A stretch of DNA of 64,000 bases. Origin: Oscarella lobularis (Eukaryota > Porifera > Homoscleromorpha > Homosclerophorida > Oscarellidae). The stretch spans positions 1,612,001 through 1,676,000 of the forward strand of contig NC_089182.1 in NCBI RefSeq assembly GCF_947507565.1. Direction: 5' to 3'. Made by a program: the position numbers and the translations under genes. Shown piece by piece: positions 22,222-34,279 of the stretch. Below the pieces are notes generated by a model. The model saw only the letters and a list, made by a program, of their open reading frames with translations. It did not search any database and was not told where the DNA came from. The first letter of the stretch is position 1. Each line of letters begins with the position of its first letter.

Positions 22222-25200
22222 CTAATACTAAAACTGGTGCACACGTTGGCGTTTTTTCTAGTTCTTGGCCGAGTCATTGTCTTGACGTCGTCACGTTTGA
22301 CCGCAGCTTCAGGCAAAGTAACTGTTCAAATTCGGGTGAGCGGAGTCGGAAGGAGATCTATTTCTGGTGTAAGGAGGGAAATTTTTAGAATCCCAAAAAC
22401 GCTTTGATGGCATCGCTCAAGAACCTTACGCTCGACACTGGTAAATTAGTATTGAGCTAATCCTATAGGAACTGGGATGCATGATACGTATAGGAGTTGC
22501 CAAGTTCAGTTTTCCGTTGTCAAGTGAGCCGGTGCTTGGACAATACGCCTTGTGTGCAACGGTCGAGGTACTTTAAGAAGACTGCGACAGAGCAATGACG
22601 GTACTACGTATGATTAGGATGGGATTCGAAAACAGGGAAAATGCTTTTCTGTCAAAGTCGAGGAATATGGTTAGACTAGGAAAAGAATTTTTTATTCAAA
22701 ATTCATCACGTGTCTAACGTAGTCTTGCCTAAATTCTCGTGCACGATTTCTCCCAAAGATGATCAATTCTCCTGTATTCCACGTAGGCATTCGGTTTGCT
22801 ACACTGTCAGTGCTAAGTAAGTCTTCTTTCACGCTGCGCAGCCTCTTATATGACAATGTAGATACACGTACGGGCAAAAAGTGAAGGGAACTGTTTCTGC
22901 CACGGCAACAATTGCTAGCGTCTGGAGACGGTGTGCGAACGACGAAAGAGAAGTCGTTCAAGATTCCGTACGCTCAACTGTACGTAGCATATAAAACGAA
23001 ATAAAAACGTTTTAGATCGATGGCGAAAAAACCGTTTGCGTTTCCACTTGTGCGAGATACTATCTTTTGTGTTATGATGAAATTCATCTCGAGGCCAATG
23101 TGACGGATCCGACGTCGGGAGAGGAAGTCGCCTGCGAAGGAGTTACGAAAATTCCCATTCGACCGCATCCTTATCAAATTGAAATAGTAAAACCCCCATT
23201 CAATGCTTTCTATCCCTGTCAGAAAACGCGTTACACAGTGAGGAAAATGTGCCTCCTGGTACTGATGAATTGTGGAAGTTGGTTTTAGGTGAAAACGAGC
23301 GTCGTTTCAGGAAAACCGTATGGTGGGGTGAGAGTGAAATTCACTTGCAAATCTCAGCTTAAAAAGAGAAAAAAGTGTGACTTTGACAAAGAAGAGATCT
23401 ATACGACTACAATAACGACTGGCAATGATGGCAGAGCTCCTATCGAATTCTGCGCTCCGTGCAATGCTCTCGACATTTCGTGCACCGTAGGGTTCAAAAG
23501 AGCAAGGGCTCTGATTTGTTTCTAATATTTCTCTTTGTGGCCAGGCTGAGTCTGTCGACTATAACCGAGCCGAAACCGCTCGTAGCGGCAGGAGCGTCTT
23601 GATCTACTCGCCAGGACGCGTCATAGTTCGCAACTCAATGAAATCATTAGAAGTAGGCAATGAACACGTGTTCGATGCCTATTTCACTCACTCGGGAAAA
23701 ACCAGCGCCTTTGTAAGTACACCAAAAGTGCGTACATGTATATATAAATAACGGGAGTGTCCTATAGATTCTTAGCAAGGGAACCGTCCTAAATACGTTG
23801 TCCTGCTTTGCAACGTCTATAGACATTAATGCGACGGACATATCGGATGAAATATGTGATGCCAAAGGAATGCCGCGACCGTTGAAATATCACTGCTCGT
23901 TTCGATATCGAGTGACGTCAGCAATGATTCCCAAAGTGACGATTGTCATCGGTCAGAAGAAATTGTCAGCTGTCAATCTCAACTTGCCTGTATCAGCGAA
24001 TTCCGGAAATCAAGTAACGGATGATCTTAGTTACTTATTTACTACAACGACGTGTTTGTAGATGACGTTGGAATTTAGTCGGAATCAAGTGGAACCTGGA
24101 GAGAACGTGAGTCTGCAAATTGAAGCTGCTTCCGGGTCGTACATCGGCCTTGTGTCCGTCGATCAAAGCGTCTACCTTCAACAGGCAAAAAATCAACTTA
24201 CATCTCAACAAGTTTGACTAAATAATTCCTAATAATTGTATTCGAATCGGCGTCGTTTAGGTTCATGCGGAGGCGGCTGGCTTTGACTCGTCTCTGAATT
24301 ATTTGCCTCGCAAGACGTTTGACTGCGGAGCCAGGAGACTCTGGAGTTGCTACTGCCGTCAGTATGGATGCAAACGCAGGCCTTCCGTTGGTTAATTTAC
24401 CGTGTCCAATAACGAATTCTATATCAGTTCGTTTTTAGAAGGATTACGGGGACGGTAGTGACAGTCCGACTTCTAGTACAGAACCGCCTTACTTTCATCG
24501 ATTCCGCTGTCCAGTGTCGAACTGCTATAGAGAAGTTTGCACGCTAAACGGATATTGCGAATTCGTTTCGGCCTTGAGTTTTTACGAGGTGTGGAATCGG
24601 GTTTCTAATTCGCTTGCATAGACGTCTACCTACTGGTAATTTTTGTGTCTAGCTTGCCGGGCTAAAAGTTGTGAGCAATTTGAAGACTACAAGTTCTCCT
24701 AAATGCGCCAAGCCTAAGCCACCGGAGGGCGACAGCTGTTGCGACTGTGCGCATGGTCCATTTTACAACGAGTATATCTCATATATATCGTTTATTAGAC
24801 TGGCGTTTCTTTTACGACTATGGGAACTACGACGTCGATGGGTCTGGCGAGTACGCATTAACCGCTAGCTTTCTCATGGTTCCATCGAAAGAAGCTGACG
24901 ACGAGGACGTTGAGACAACTACGGAGCTACTTGAAGTCAAGAAAGAACGGATCAACTTTCCTGAGACATGGATATGGACGGATATTCAATTGGAGTAAAA
25001 ATGCATTATCAGTGAACACAGCTTTGTTCTATCTCTGTCTCCATCTATAGAAAAAATTCGAGGAACCGTGATGTCATGTTGACTGCTCCGGACACGATAA
25101 CGTCGTGGATTGCCGACGGTTTTTCTTTGTCAACTGAGTCTTCTATTAGCGTTTCGATGCCGGCGTCTCTTCGAGTCTTTCAGCCGTTTTTCGTGTCTCT

Positions 25201-27777
25201 CACTTTGCCCTATTCCGTCATTCGAGGCGAAAAACTCGAAGTGCGAGCGACCGTCTTCAATTATCTCGACGTCAACCTCACCGTACGTAGTCTTTAATTA
25301 AATTAGCTTAAATAGGTTTTTAACAAAAAATAGGCTTTCGTTGAATTGGAAGTGGATTCAAATGAAATTAGCTTTATAGAATCAAAAGCAGACATGCAAA
25401 AAGGCTCTCAACGCAACTTGACCATACCAGCAGGAGAAGCTCGTTCTATTGACTATTTCATTGTTCCACTTAAAGTCGGCTATCTTCCAATGAAGTGCAC
25501 TGCGAGATCGACTCAAGCGGCCGATGCAGTGGTTCGCCCACTTCTAGTCGAAGTAGAGAAATCAATACTGGTCTATCGTTAATCTATACAGCGAATCTCT
25601 CTCTAGCCAGAAGGCGTGCAAAAGGAGTACGGACTGTCGTCTCTCATCTGTATCGAAGGTACGAGAGATTTGCTGTATTTCCTATAACTATTCTAATATC
25701 TGGTCATTATAGATGGTGCCGAAAACGCTGAAAGAGTGTTCAATCTGACTCTTCCGCCCACTTATGTTCCCGACTCCGAGAGCGCAGTCGTCAGCGTAAC
25801 AAGTACGGTTGTATCTCGTCTTGGTGTAATTTTCTTAGGAATTTCTCTGTGCAGCGGATTACATGGGGCCCACGATTGAAGGACTGGAAAATCTTCTTCG
25901 ACTTCCCTACGGATGTGGAGAACAGAATATGATTAATTTCGCTCCTGGCGTTTATATCACGCGTTACCTTACGGCCGTCGGGAAATTGGATGAGAAAACT
26001 GAGAAAAAAGCTCTCAACATAATGATGAAAGGTGACACCAACCTTGATATGCACAGAAATGGTAAGCTCTGTGTAGGTTATCAAAGAGAACTGATTTTTC
26101 AGCGAGACCATGGATCGTATAGTGCGTTTGGAAACAGCGATAAATGTGGCAGCATGTGGTATGTATCTGAAAGCAGTGACTTACGATGTGGACCTAATCA
26201 TTTCGTCGTAGGTTAACCGCCTTCGTGGTCAGAACGTTCGGTCAAGCGCATGGAATTATTGACGTTGATCAGACAGTTCAAGCAAAGGCGATTAACTGGA
26301 TGAAGAAGAAGCAGAGTCAAGATGGATCGTTCCCAACTGTTTGTCGTGTTCTTGACAAGGAAATGCAGGGTTGCTCCGGAGGAGAATGCAGTCTGACCGC
26401 CTACGTTACACTTGCTCTATTAGAAGCAGGCGTGCCGTCATCTGTGAGAAACCAGTGTGATCCTCAAACATTTCCGCGTGAGATTTTTCTGTAGGATCCA
26501 TCTATTGTCAATGCATTGACTTACCTCAACTCGACGTGCTCTTCGAATGACTGCGAGAGCAATTACGCTTTGGCTGTCATTTCCAACGTATTCTGCAAGG
26601 CTGGTCACTCTAGAGCCGACGAACTACTCAATCAACTACTGAGCTGCGCGACAACCGAAGACGATACAATGTACTGGAAGTATTCAAAGGAGAGCAATCA
26701 ATTCTGCTACGGACGTCGTTGGGGAATGCCATGCGCAAGCCGTTCGTGCGACGTGGAAACAAGCGCGTATGCTCTACTTGCCTTCAAATGTCAAGGAGAC
26801 GTGGGAAACAGCTTGAAAATTGTCCGCTGGCTACTCGAGCAGAGAAATCCTTCTGGAGGCTTCCGATCAACTCAGGTTAGTATAGTTTACCAGCATTGTT
26901 AGAAAATTACTCGGCGGGGGTTTTTTAGGACACGGTAGTGGCTCTACAAGCTCTCTCTGAATACGCTGCCTTGAGCGTTGCCAACAACGACGTGTCGATG
27001 AGTATTCGCTTCAGCACCGACTCGGAATTCTCGTGGTCGCTCGCCGTCGATTCGTCCAATTCCCAAGACGTCCAGACTCTCAATATTCCGACTCTTCCGT
27101 CGACGCTGACAGCTAGTCTTGTCGGCGTCGGATGCGTCCTCGTTCAAACCGGCGTCAAGTACAATATACCGGAACCGCCGGAAGAAGCGGCGTTTGAAGT
27201 GGCAGCCATGGCAACAATGAATGAAAACAAAGGAAAGTCGTGCTCGTATAAGATAAGAGTTTGCAACCGGTAAGTATTCGCTTTTCTAGTAGACTTAGAT
27301 CTTTTCTACTAGTTATAACAAGTACATGTGGTATTTAGCTGGTTGCTAAAGAAACCAAGAAGTTCTAATATGGCTCTGACAGATATCACCCTGTTTTCAG
27401 GATTTGTGCCTATTGATTCTGACCTCAAAGACGTAACAATGATTATTTAAACTAGTGCTTAGTTTTTACAAATTTGTATTCTAGCTGGAGAAAAAAGGAA
27501 CGTGCAAAATCAAAAGAATCGACAAGCAGGACCGAAGAGTCAGAGTCTATATTGACGAAGTGAGTTTCATAAAATGCTTTTGCTCAATTAACTAAATATT
27601 ATGATTAATTAAATATTATTATTATAGGTAAGACGAAAGGTGTGTTGTTTTGAGCTTCAAATGAAGAGAACTGTTTTTGTTGAAGACCTCCAAGGCGTTC
27701 CCGTCATCTCGTACAACTACTACGATCCAGATCAGTCTGGCGGTACGATGCTCTATCCGAGAGAGGAATGCAAGTAA
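21556..27777 (+). CDS. Thioester-containing protein, alpha-2-macroglobulin/complement family
   Basis: Secreted innate-immunity protein that traps or tags targets through an internal thioester. ATG at 21556 begins a signal peptide (MTRLLLTTSLLVAFSASQF). Many exons follow: the macroglobulin hallmark IMIQTDKPIYKPGQ near 22115; further MG domains; a Cys-rich stretch near 24330-24780; the exon with MLTAPDTITSWIADGFSLS near 25080; and the thioester site PYGCGEQNM at about 25907-25935. Next come GSYSAFG, LTAFVVRTFGQAHG and the terpenoid-cyclase-like alpha/alpha barrel (26.1-26.95 kb), then the receptor-binding C-terminus, ending YPREECK at the stop 27775-27777. The usual catalytic His/Asn position is Asp (VLDKEMQG), as in C4A. 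The 3' part from about 26115 is duplicated downstream. No C345C domain was seen, so A2M/CD109-like is as likely as C3-like. Confidence 0.9.
22165..22220. repeat. (CA)n microsatellite followed by (AT)n
   Basis: About 23 CA units run straight into five AT units inside the intron that follows KPGQT of the thioester-protein gene. His/Thr or Val/Cys runs predicted across it are artefacts. Confidence 0.95.
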
Positions 27778-28758
27778 TTGAAGTAACTGAGGGGTTTTCT
27801 TTTGGATTTGGTCGTGTTTGACTTGTTGTCTGTGCTTAGAAATTGATGTGCTGATTGCTGCATACGGAATTGAATTGCGCTTTCTTGTTTCTTTTTTCTT
27901 TATGTGCACTTGTGCGGAGGCGCACTCAGCTCCCTTCTACTACTGTACTCGTTTGTGCTACTCCTGCGGACCATGAGCGGACATTCGTGCAGCAGTTAAA
28001 TGTTTCTTGATTGGAGCCCGACGTACAGTAGTAAGAATAGCGTAGGAGCACGGATCACTGATCTTCTAAAAGTGGTGGGAGCTGTCCGGGTTGGAAACCC
28101 CAGCTACTGTGCAAGTAGATGTTGCATCAGTAGACGAAGTAACGGTGCTGCTTGAAATATTCTTCACAATTTCAGGAGGTCGCTGACGTCATTCAAAATG
28201 GCCGCGGTTCTTAGTATGGAATCGAATAGAATGTTTCTGAGAAGACCAGTGTGTTAATCGAATGCCATGAATTTGAATAGATGATAATTATCTGGTGACA
28301 TATATTTCCTCTCTCTATTGGTACGCAGCAGCAGTTTCGAACAAGCAAAATATGAATTGCTGTAGCGTTGACAATTTCTTTCCTAGTCTCAAGAATAATT
28401 GTTTGAGACATTAGAATGACATTATAGACGGGTGGTAGGGCAAAAATGATGGAAAAAAGCTCTCGCAAGGAATATGGCTCCCGGACAAGGAGGTAAACAG
28501 TAACCGCGCAAAAGGGCTGGCAGTGAAGACCGCAAACCCATGCAAAGAGATGGAGTTGAGGAGCTAGCATAAGTTTCATTACCGCAACTCACTGCACTAT
28601 GAGAAGAAACATAAGGAACAACACTCAAGTACTGATGCTATAAGAGTTACTCAAGGCGAGTTAAAACAGACCTTGTATACAGCAAAAGCAGGACGCCGTG
28701 TCAGACCGAACTAGAGTGCTACTACATTTGAATAGTCATATCGTCTATATGTGCGCTT
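27778..28758. other. Region between convergent thioester and GPCR genes
   Basis: This is 3' flank for both neighbours. A minus-strand open frame at 28579-28211 (122 codons) has hydrophobic segments faintly like the last two helices of a GPCR (LPPVYNVILMSQ). It lacks any start-to-end gene structure. It is present unchanged in the second copy, as expected of a recent duplication, and this is not evidence for function. Confidence 0.35.
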
Positions 28759-31422
28759 CTATTCCGTTTCGGTGTTGACCTTAGATCCGCTGCCACCTGA
28801 TTTGTTTGCCGCTGTTGCAGAGAATTTTGAAACGTACTCTCTTGTGTTTCTTTCCGGTTGAAACAAAACAGTAAAGACTTTCTGCCCGAAGAAACACCCC
28901 AAGGCGACTAACGCTGTAAAGTTCACCGACAAGATAATAAGGACCGAGAGAAAATCAGAGCGGACGTCCCTAATGCCAATTCCTATTGCTACAAAAGTGA
29001 GCCAGGTAAGTAGCTCAGAAAAGGCAGCCAAATTTATGAAGAGTTTCTCGTTAAAGCCTTTAGGAATATCTCGCATCCTGTTAACGAGCACAATGCAGGA
29101 AATTATAAGTGACATGATGTAGAGCACAGAGGGAACGAGGCCGTAGCTGTATAGATGACGGCAGGCAAGTGTGACATCTTCGTTCTCTTCTTTAATGACG
29201 AGAGCGGCTTTCGGAGCTGCAATCGCCAGCCAGAAACTGTTGATGATACAAGCTCCTAGTATAATTGCACCAGCGAGCAAAATCTGACTTCCCTGACCAA
29301 GGCACGGTAGTTGTTGACTCATGTTTGTTTTGCTTTTGAAAATTCGCACAATTCGATTCGTTTTAATTAAAAGAGCACCGAAAATCATTGATGGGAAGAC
29401 CGTCACAAAATATCGCTGAACTCCGCACAGAGAGTCGGTTGGCTTGCCTATGAAAACGAATGTCAATAGATGAGACAACATGATTCCTGCCAACATGACG
29501 ATAGTCAATTCCCTGCTATTTGCCTTGACGATAGGGGTATTCCAAAACCTGAGAAAAACGACCAGGGTTGTAGAGACGAGGGCTATACCAGTCAGTGCTA
29601 TTACAACACTGAAGATTGCCAAAGGGTCACTCCATCTGAGGTAATTGACCTTTAGCACTTGGCATCCTGTGCGAGAGTCGTCTGAGGTTTGGTTACCCGG
29701 GCAACGCTGGCATTCTCCAAAAGGATTCTTCTTGGTGTTAAGGAAATAATGTTTGTCGCATCGTCCTACGCAATCCCAGCACTTCGTCGAAAGCCTGCCG
29801 GAAACCGTTGAAGGATCCAAATTCAGTGGTACTCTCCTACTTCCCAGATTACATGGTAGACTGCAGCGAGAAACTGGCACTGAATCGCCTATCCACATTA
29901 TATCTTTAAACACTGTTAGATTCTCTTCATCCCATTCTCCCACTACATCAATATAAGGTTCTTGATTTGGTTTCGTTTTGAGGTTGACTATGTCGTACTG
30001 GGCACCTACGTAATCCCCATTTGGGTTGAAAGAAAAGTCCCCTCCTGTAATCGAAGGAAATGTGATGTTCAGCAGAATAGCGGAGTAGTTCTTCCTGCAC
30101 TCTTCTATATCAGTTTTACAGAACTCGACTTGACGGCGGAAGCAAACTGGGTTCACTTCATTATTGCAGGAAGCAAGAAAGTAGGCATGGAGTGAGTAAG
30201 CAAATACGTCGACAGCATCTACCGCCTTGGATACTTTAGTTGCAAAGGTCTTCCCTTTAAATGTCTTGTTACCGCATGTCCCGTCAGCAAGCTTGCATTG
30301 CAGTTTTTTTTCGAAATAAGTTTCCAACCAAGGGTTTTCTCCAGTACTGTTTGTAAATCTAAGATTTTCCATGTGCTTCAAGAATAGTGGAAGAGTGGTT
30401 ACTTTGGGATTGACTGACAAGGACCCAAGAGCCGTCAGTGTGGTGTCAACGGCACCGTCTGCTGTTAGAAACTGAAATGTCTCTATATCTGCGCCCCACG
30501 CGTCGCATCCGATGAAAGTGAAATTCCGACTCCTTAGTGAAGGTGTCTTATGAATCACCCGAATAACTGTACGAGCAAGATCCTGTTGGGCGAATATAAC
30601 GAGCACGCTTCCGTTTTGGAAAGCTCGCTTCCAATCGCGTAGACTATTAGTCACATTGACTCTTTGAAGGTCTGTCAGAGCGTTTTCGACAGTGCTATAG
30701 GATGCTTGAATTTCTAATCCCACTTTGAAACCAAATTCAATATCCAGTTTCTGTGTCTCCTTTTCCAGCGCTCTGAATCCCGCAGAACCATAGGCATCAG
30801 TCGAGTATATACCGTGCACGTAAGTCCACTTGTATTTTTTAATGAGAGCTGCTATAGCTCTTGCTTGAAACGAATCTGAAGGAATCGTCCTAAAAAAGAG
30901 CGGATATCTATCAGAGTTACTCAGATCAGGACTAGTCGAAGCGTAGCTGATCATAGGCACAAAAAATAGGTTGACGAGATCATTGACTCGGATGGAATTT
31001 CCAGAATAAACTGGTCCAACAATTCCCATCAGGGGACTACCTCTTTCCACATCGTTATAGACAAATTCGAGAGACTGTCGTAAAGCATACTCCGGTGCAG
31101 AGCACGTGTCACGAATTTCGTAGCCTATGACAATGCCGGGTAGTACTGTTGGGTCGGTATTGATACGGTTAATAGCGAACGCCATTGCTTCCGCATACTC
31201 GACACCCGATAACCTCATGTTCTCAAGCGTCTCTAAGCATTTTTTCTGACGATAGGTGTAGATGGGAGTGAGACCGCCGAAAACGATATCAGCTTTCGTA
31301 CAGTTACGAGTGGAGGGGGTGTCGGCTGGCTTGTAGCACGGAGCCCGGAAGATATCAGCCGTGCTTTCCGTCGTGTGCATCATAGCGGCACTGAAGAGAC
31401 TGACAAAGCTGACGAGAAGCAT
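28759..31422 (-). CDS. Class C GPCR, metabotropic-glutamate-receptor-like (copy 1)
   Basis: Intronless 887-residue receptor. Order: signal peptide (MLLVSFVSLFSAAMM); Venus-flytrap ligand domain (about residues 30-490) with FGGLTPIY, IVGPVYSGNSIRVND and SYASTSPDLSNSDRYPLFFR, matching the mGluR SYASTAPELS ligand-binding segment; cysteine-rich NCD3G domain (about 520-590; KCWDCVGRCDKHYF, GECQRCPGNQT); seven helices (about 600-850) with RELTIVMLAGIMLSHLL and FGALLIKTNRIVRIF; then a Ser/Gly-rich tail. The retained Ser/Thr cluster suggests an amino-acid-type ligand, but the exact ligand is unknown. The absence of introns, unlike its neighbours, suggests retroposition in its past. It lies tail-to-tail with the thioester gene. 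Confidence 0.95.
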   Translation of the reverse strand: MLLVSFVSLFSAAMMHTTESTADIFRAPCYKPADTPSTRNCTKADIVFGGLTPIYTYRQKKCLETLENMRLSGVEYAEAMAFAINRINTDPTVLPGIVIGYEIRDTCSAPEYALRQSLEFVYNDVERGSPLMGIVGPVYSGNSIRVNDLVNLFFVPMISYASTSPDLSNSDRYPLFFRTIPSDSFQARAIAALIKKYKWTYVHGIYSTDAYGSAGFRALEKETQKLDIEFGFKVGLEIQASYSTVENALTDLQRVNVTNSLRDWKRAFQNGSVLVIFAQQDLARTVIRVIHKTPSLRSRNFTFIGCDAWGADIETFQFLTADGAVDTTLTALGSLSVNPKVTTLPLFLKHMENLRFTNSTGENPWLETYFEKKLQCKLADGTCGNKTFKGKTFATKVSKAVDAVDVFAYSLHAYFLASCNNEVNPVCFRRQVEFCKTDIEECRKNYSAILLNITFPSITGGDFSFNPNGDYVGAQYDIVNLKTKPNQEPYIDVVGEWDEENLTVFKDIMWIGDSVPVSRCSLPCNLGSRRVPLNLDPSTVSGRLSTKCWDCVGRCDKHYFLNTKKNPFGECQRCPGNQTSDDSRTGCQVLKVNYLRWSDPLAIFSVVIALTGIALVSTTLVVFLRFWNTPIVKANSRELTIVMLAGIMLSHLLTFVFIGKPTDSLCGVQRYFVTVFPSMIFGALLIKTNRIVRIFKSKTNMSQQLPCLGQGSQILLAGAIILGACIINSFWLAIAAPKAALVIKEENEDVTLACRHLYSYGLVPSVLYIMSLIISCIVLVNRMRDIPKGFNEKLFINLAAFSELLTWLTFVAIGIGIRDVRSDFLSVLIILSVNFTALVALGCFFGQKVFTVLFQPERNTREYVSKFSATAANKSGGSGSKVNTETE

Positions 31423-31634
31423 TGGAGACTAGATGGCATATGGGGAGAGTAAACACGGGCGAATGTGGGGACTCGATCACGTGCACGACTCTTCGAACGT
31501 TCCCCTACTTAAGCAGATCCAAACTGATAAACTTTTGAGATTAAAAATTGTCATAAAATTTTATAAATAAACCCTTTTCTGCAAAACATAAATAATTGCA
31601 GATTTCTGTTGAAGGTATTTTGTTTCAAAACTAT

Positions 31635-33298
31635 TCGTATAGTGCGTTTGGAAACAGCGATAAATGTGGCAGCATGTGGTATGTATCTGAAAGCAGTGAC
31701 TTACGATGTGGACCTAATCATTTCGTCGTAGGTTAACCGCCTTCGTGGTCAGAACGTTCGGTCAAGCGCATGGAATTATTGACGTTGATCAGACAGTTCA
31801 AGCAAAGGCGATTAACTGGATGAAGAAGAAGCAGAGTCAAGATGGATCGTTCCCAACTGTTTGTCATGTTCTTGACAAGGAAATGCAGGGTTGCTCCGGA
31901 GGAGAATGCAGTCTGACCGCCTACGTTACAATTGCTCTATTAGAAGCAGGCGTGCCGTCATCTGTGAGAAACCAGTGTGATCCTCAAACATTTCCGCGTG
32001 AGATTTTTCTGTAGGATCCATCTATTGTCAATGCATTGACTTACCTCAACTCGACGTGCTCCTCGAATGACTGCGAGAACAATTACGCTTTGGCTGTCAT
32101 TTCCAACGTATTCTGCAAGGCTGGTCACTCTAGAGCCGACGAACTACTCAATCAACTACTGAGCTGCGCGACAACCGAAGACGATACAATGTACTGGAAG
32201 TATTCAAAGGAGAGCAATCAATTCTGCTACGGACGTCGTTGGGGAATGCCATGCGCAAGCCGTTCGTGCGACGTGGAAACAAGCGCGTATGCTCTACTTG
32301 CCTTCAAATGTCAAGGAGACGTGGGAAACAGCTTGAAAATTGTCCACAGGCTACTCGAGCAGAGAAATCCTTCTGGAGGCTTCCGATCAACTCAGGTTAG
32401 TATAGTTTACCAGCATTGTTAGAAAATTACTCGGCGGGGGTTTTTTAGGACACGGTAGTGGCTCTACAAGCTCTCTCTGAATACGCTGCCTTGAGCGTTG
32501 CCAACAACGACGTGTCGATGAGTATTCGCTTCAGCACCGACTCGGAATTCTCGTGGTCGCTCGCCGTCGATTCGTCCAATTCCCAAGACGTCCAGACTCT
32601 CAATATTCCGACTCTTCCGTCGACGCTGACAGCTAGTCTTGTCGGCGTCGGATGCGTCCTCGTTCAAACCGGCGTCAAGTACAATATACCGGAACCGCCG
32701 GAAGAAGCGGCGTTTGAAGTGGCAGCCATGGCAACAATGAATGAAAACAAAGGAAAGTCGTGCTCGTATAAGATAAGAGTTTGCAACCGGTAAGTATCCG
32801 CTTTTCTAGTAGACTTAGATCTTTTCTACTAGTTATAACAAGTACATGTGGTATTTAGCTGGTTTGCTAAAGAAACCAAGAAGTTCTAATATGGCTCTGA
32901 CAGATATCACCCTGTTTTCAGGATTTGTGCCTATTGATTCTGACCTCAAAGACGTAACAATGATTATTTAAACTAGTGCTTAGTTTTTACAAATTTGTAT
33001 TCTAGCTGGAGAAAAAAGGAACGCGCAAAATCAAAAGAATCGACAAGCAGGACCGAAGAGTCAGAGTCTATATTGACGAAGTGAGTTTCATAAAATGCTT
33101 TTGCTCAATTAACTAAATATTATGATTAATTAAATATTATTATTATAGGTAAGACGAAAGGTGTGTTGTTTTGAGCTTCAAATGAAGAGAACTGTTTTTG
33201 TTGAAGACCTCCAAGGCGTTCCCGTCATCTCGTACAACTACTACGATCCAGATCAGTCTGGCGGTACGATGCTCTATCCGAGAGAGGAATGCAAGTAA
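31635..33298 (+). pseudogene. Orphan 3' exons of the thioester protein (copy 2)
   Basis: These are the exons for the part after the thioester: RIVRLETAINVAACG, LTAFVVRTFGQ, the alpha/alpha barrel and the C-terminal receptor-binding domain to YPREECK (stop 33296-33298). All exons are open and splice sites match copy 1; changes are few (for example VCRVLD to VCHVLD, and R-W to H-R in the exon ending at 32395). There is no signal peptide, MG domains or GCGEQ upstream, so as a separate gene it is 5'-truncated. It could serve as an alternative 3' end if spliced from the copy-1 transcript. Confidence 0.85.
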
Positions 33299-34279
33299 TT
33301 GAAGTAACTGAGGGGTTTTCTTTTGGATTTGGTCGTGTTTGACTTGTTGTCTGTGCTTAGAAATTGATGTGCTGATTGCTGCATACGGAATTGAATTGCG
33401 CTTTCTTGTTTCTTTTTTCTTTATGTGCACTTGTGCGGAGGCGCACTCAGCTCCCTTCTACTACTGTACTCGTTTGTGCTACTCCTGCGGACCATGAGCG
33501 GACATTCGTGCAGCAGTTAAATGTTTCTTGATTGGAGCCCGACGTACAGTAGTAAGAATAGCGTAGGAGCACGGATCACTGATCTTCTAAAAGTGGTGGG
33601 AGCTGTCCGGGTTGGAAACCCCAGCTACTGTGCAAGTAGATGTTGCATCAGTAGACGAAGTAACGGTGCTGCTTGAAATATTCTTCACAATTTCAGGAGG
33701 TCGCTGACGTCATTCAAAATGGCCGCGGTTCTTAGTATGGAATCGAATAGAATGTTTCTGAGAAGACCAGTGTGTTAATCGAATGCCATGAATTTGAATA
33801 GATGATAATTATCTGGTGACATATATTTCCTCTCTCTATTGGTACGCAGCAGCAGTTTCGAACAAGCAAAATATGAATTGCTGTAGCGTTGACAATTTCT
33901 TTCCTAGTCTCAAGAATAATTGTTTGAGACATTAGAATGACATTATAGACGGGTGGTAGGGCAAAAATGATGGAAAAAAGCTCTCGCAAGGAATATGGCT
34001 CCCGGACAAGGAGGTAAACAGTAACCGCGCAAAAGGGCTGGCAGTGAAGACCGCAAACCCATGCAAAGAGATGGAGTTGAGGAGCTAGCATAAGTTTCAT
34101 TACCGCAACTCACTGCACTATGAGAAGAAACATAAGGAACAACACTCAAGTACTGATGCTATAAGAGTTACTCAAGGCGAGTTAAAACAGACCTTGTATA
34201 CAGCAAAAGCAGGACGCCGTGTCAGACCGAACTAGAGTGCTACTACATTTGAATAGTCATATCGTCTATATGTGCGCTT

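Larger units (their letters stand above)
26115..31634. repeat. Tandem duplication, copy 1 (5.5 kb)
   Basis: This segment runs from inside the thioester-protein exon reading DRIVRLETA to just past the GPCR gene. It repeats from 31635 with only scattered substitutions and a few indels; corresponding features are offset by 5515-5521 bp. The shared edge is tcgtatagtgcg. Copy 1 is joined to the upstream thioester exons, so it is the parental arrangement for that gene. Confidence 0.95.

Noticed and set aside
22159-22407. ORFs through the CA repeat
   Set aside because: Low-complexity translation of an intronic microsatellite.
28211-28579. Minus-strand ORF as a class A GPCR fragment
   Set aside because: Only a faint likeness in one helix; no start, no upstream exons. 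Its presence in both copies follows from the duplication.
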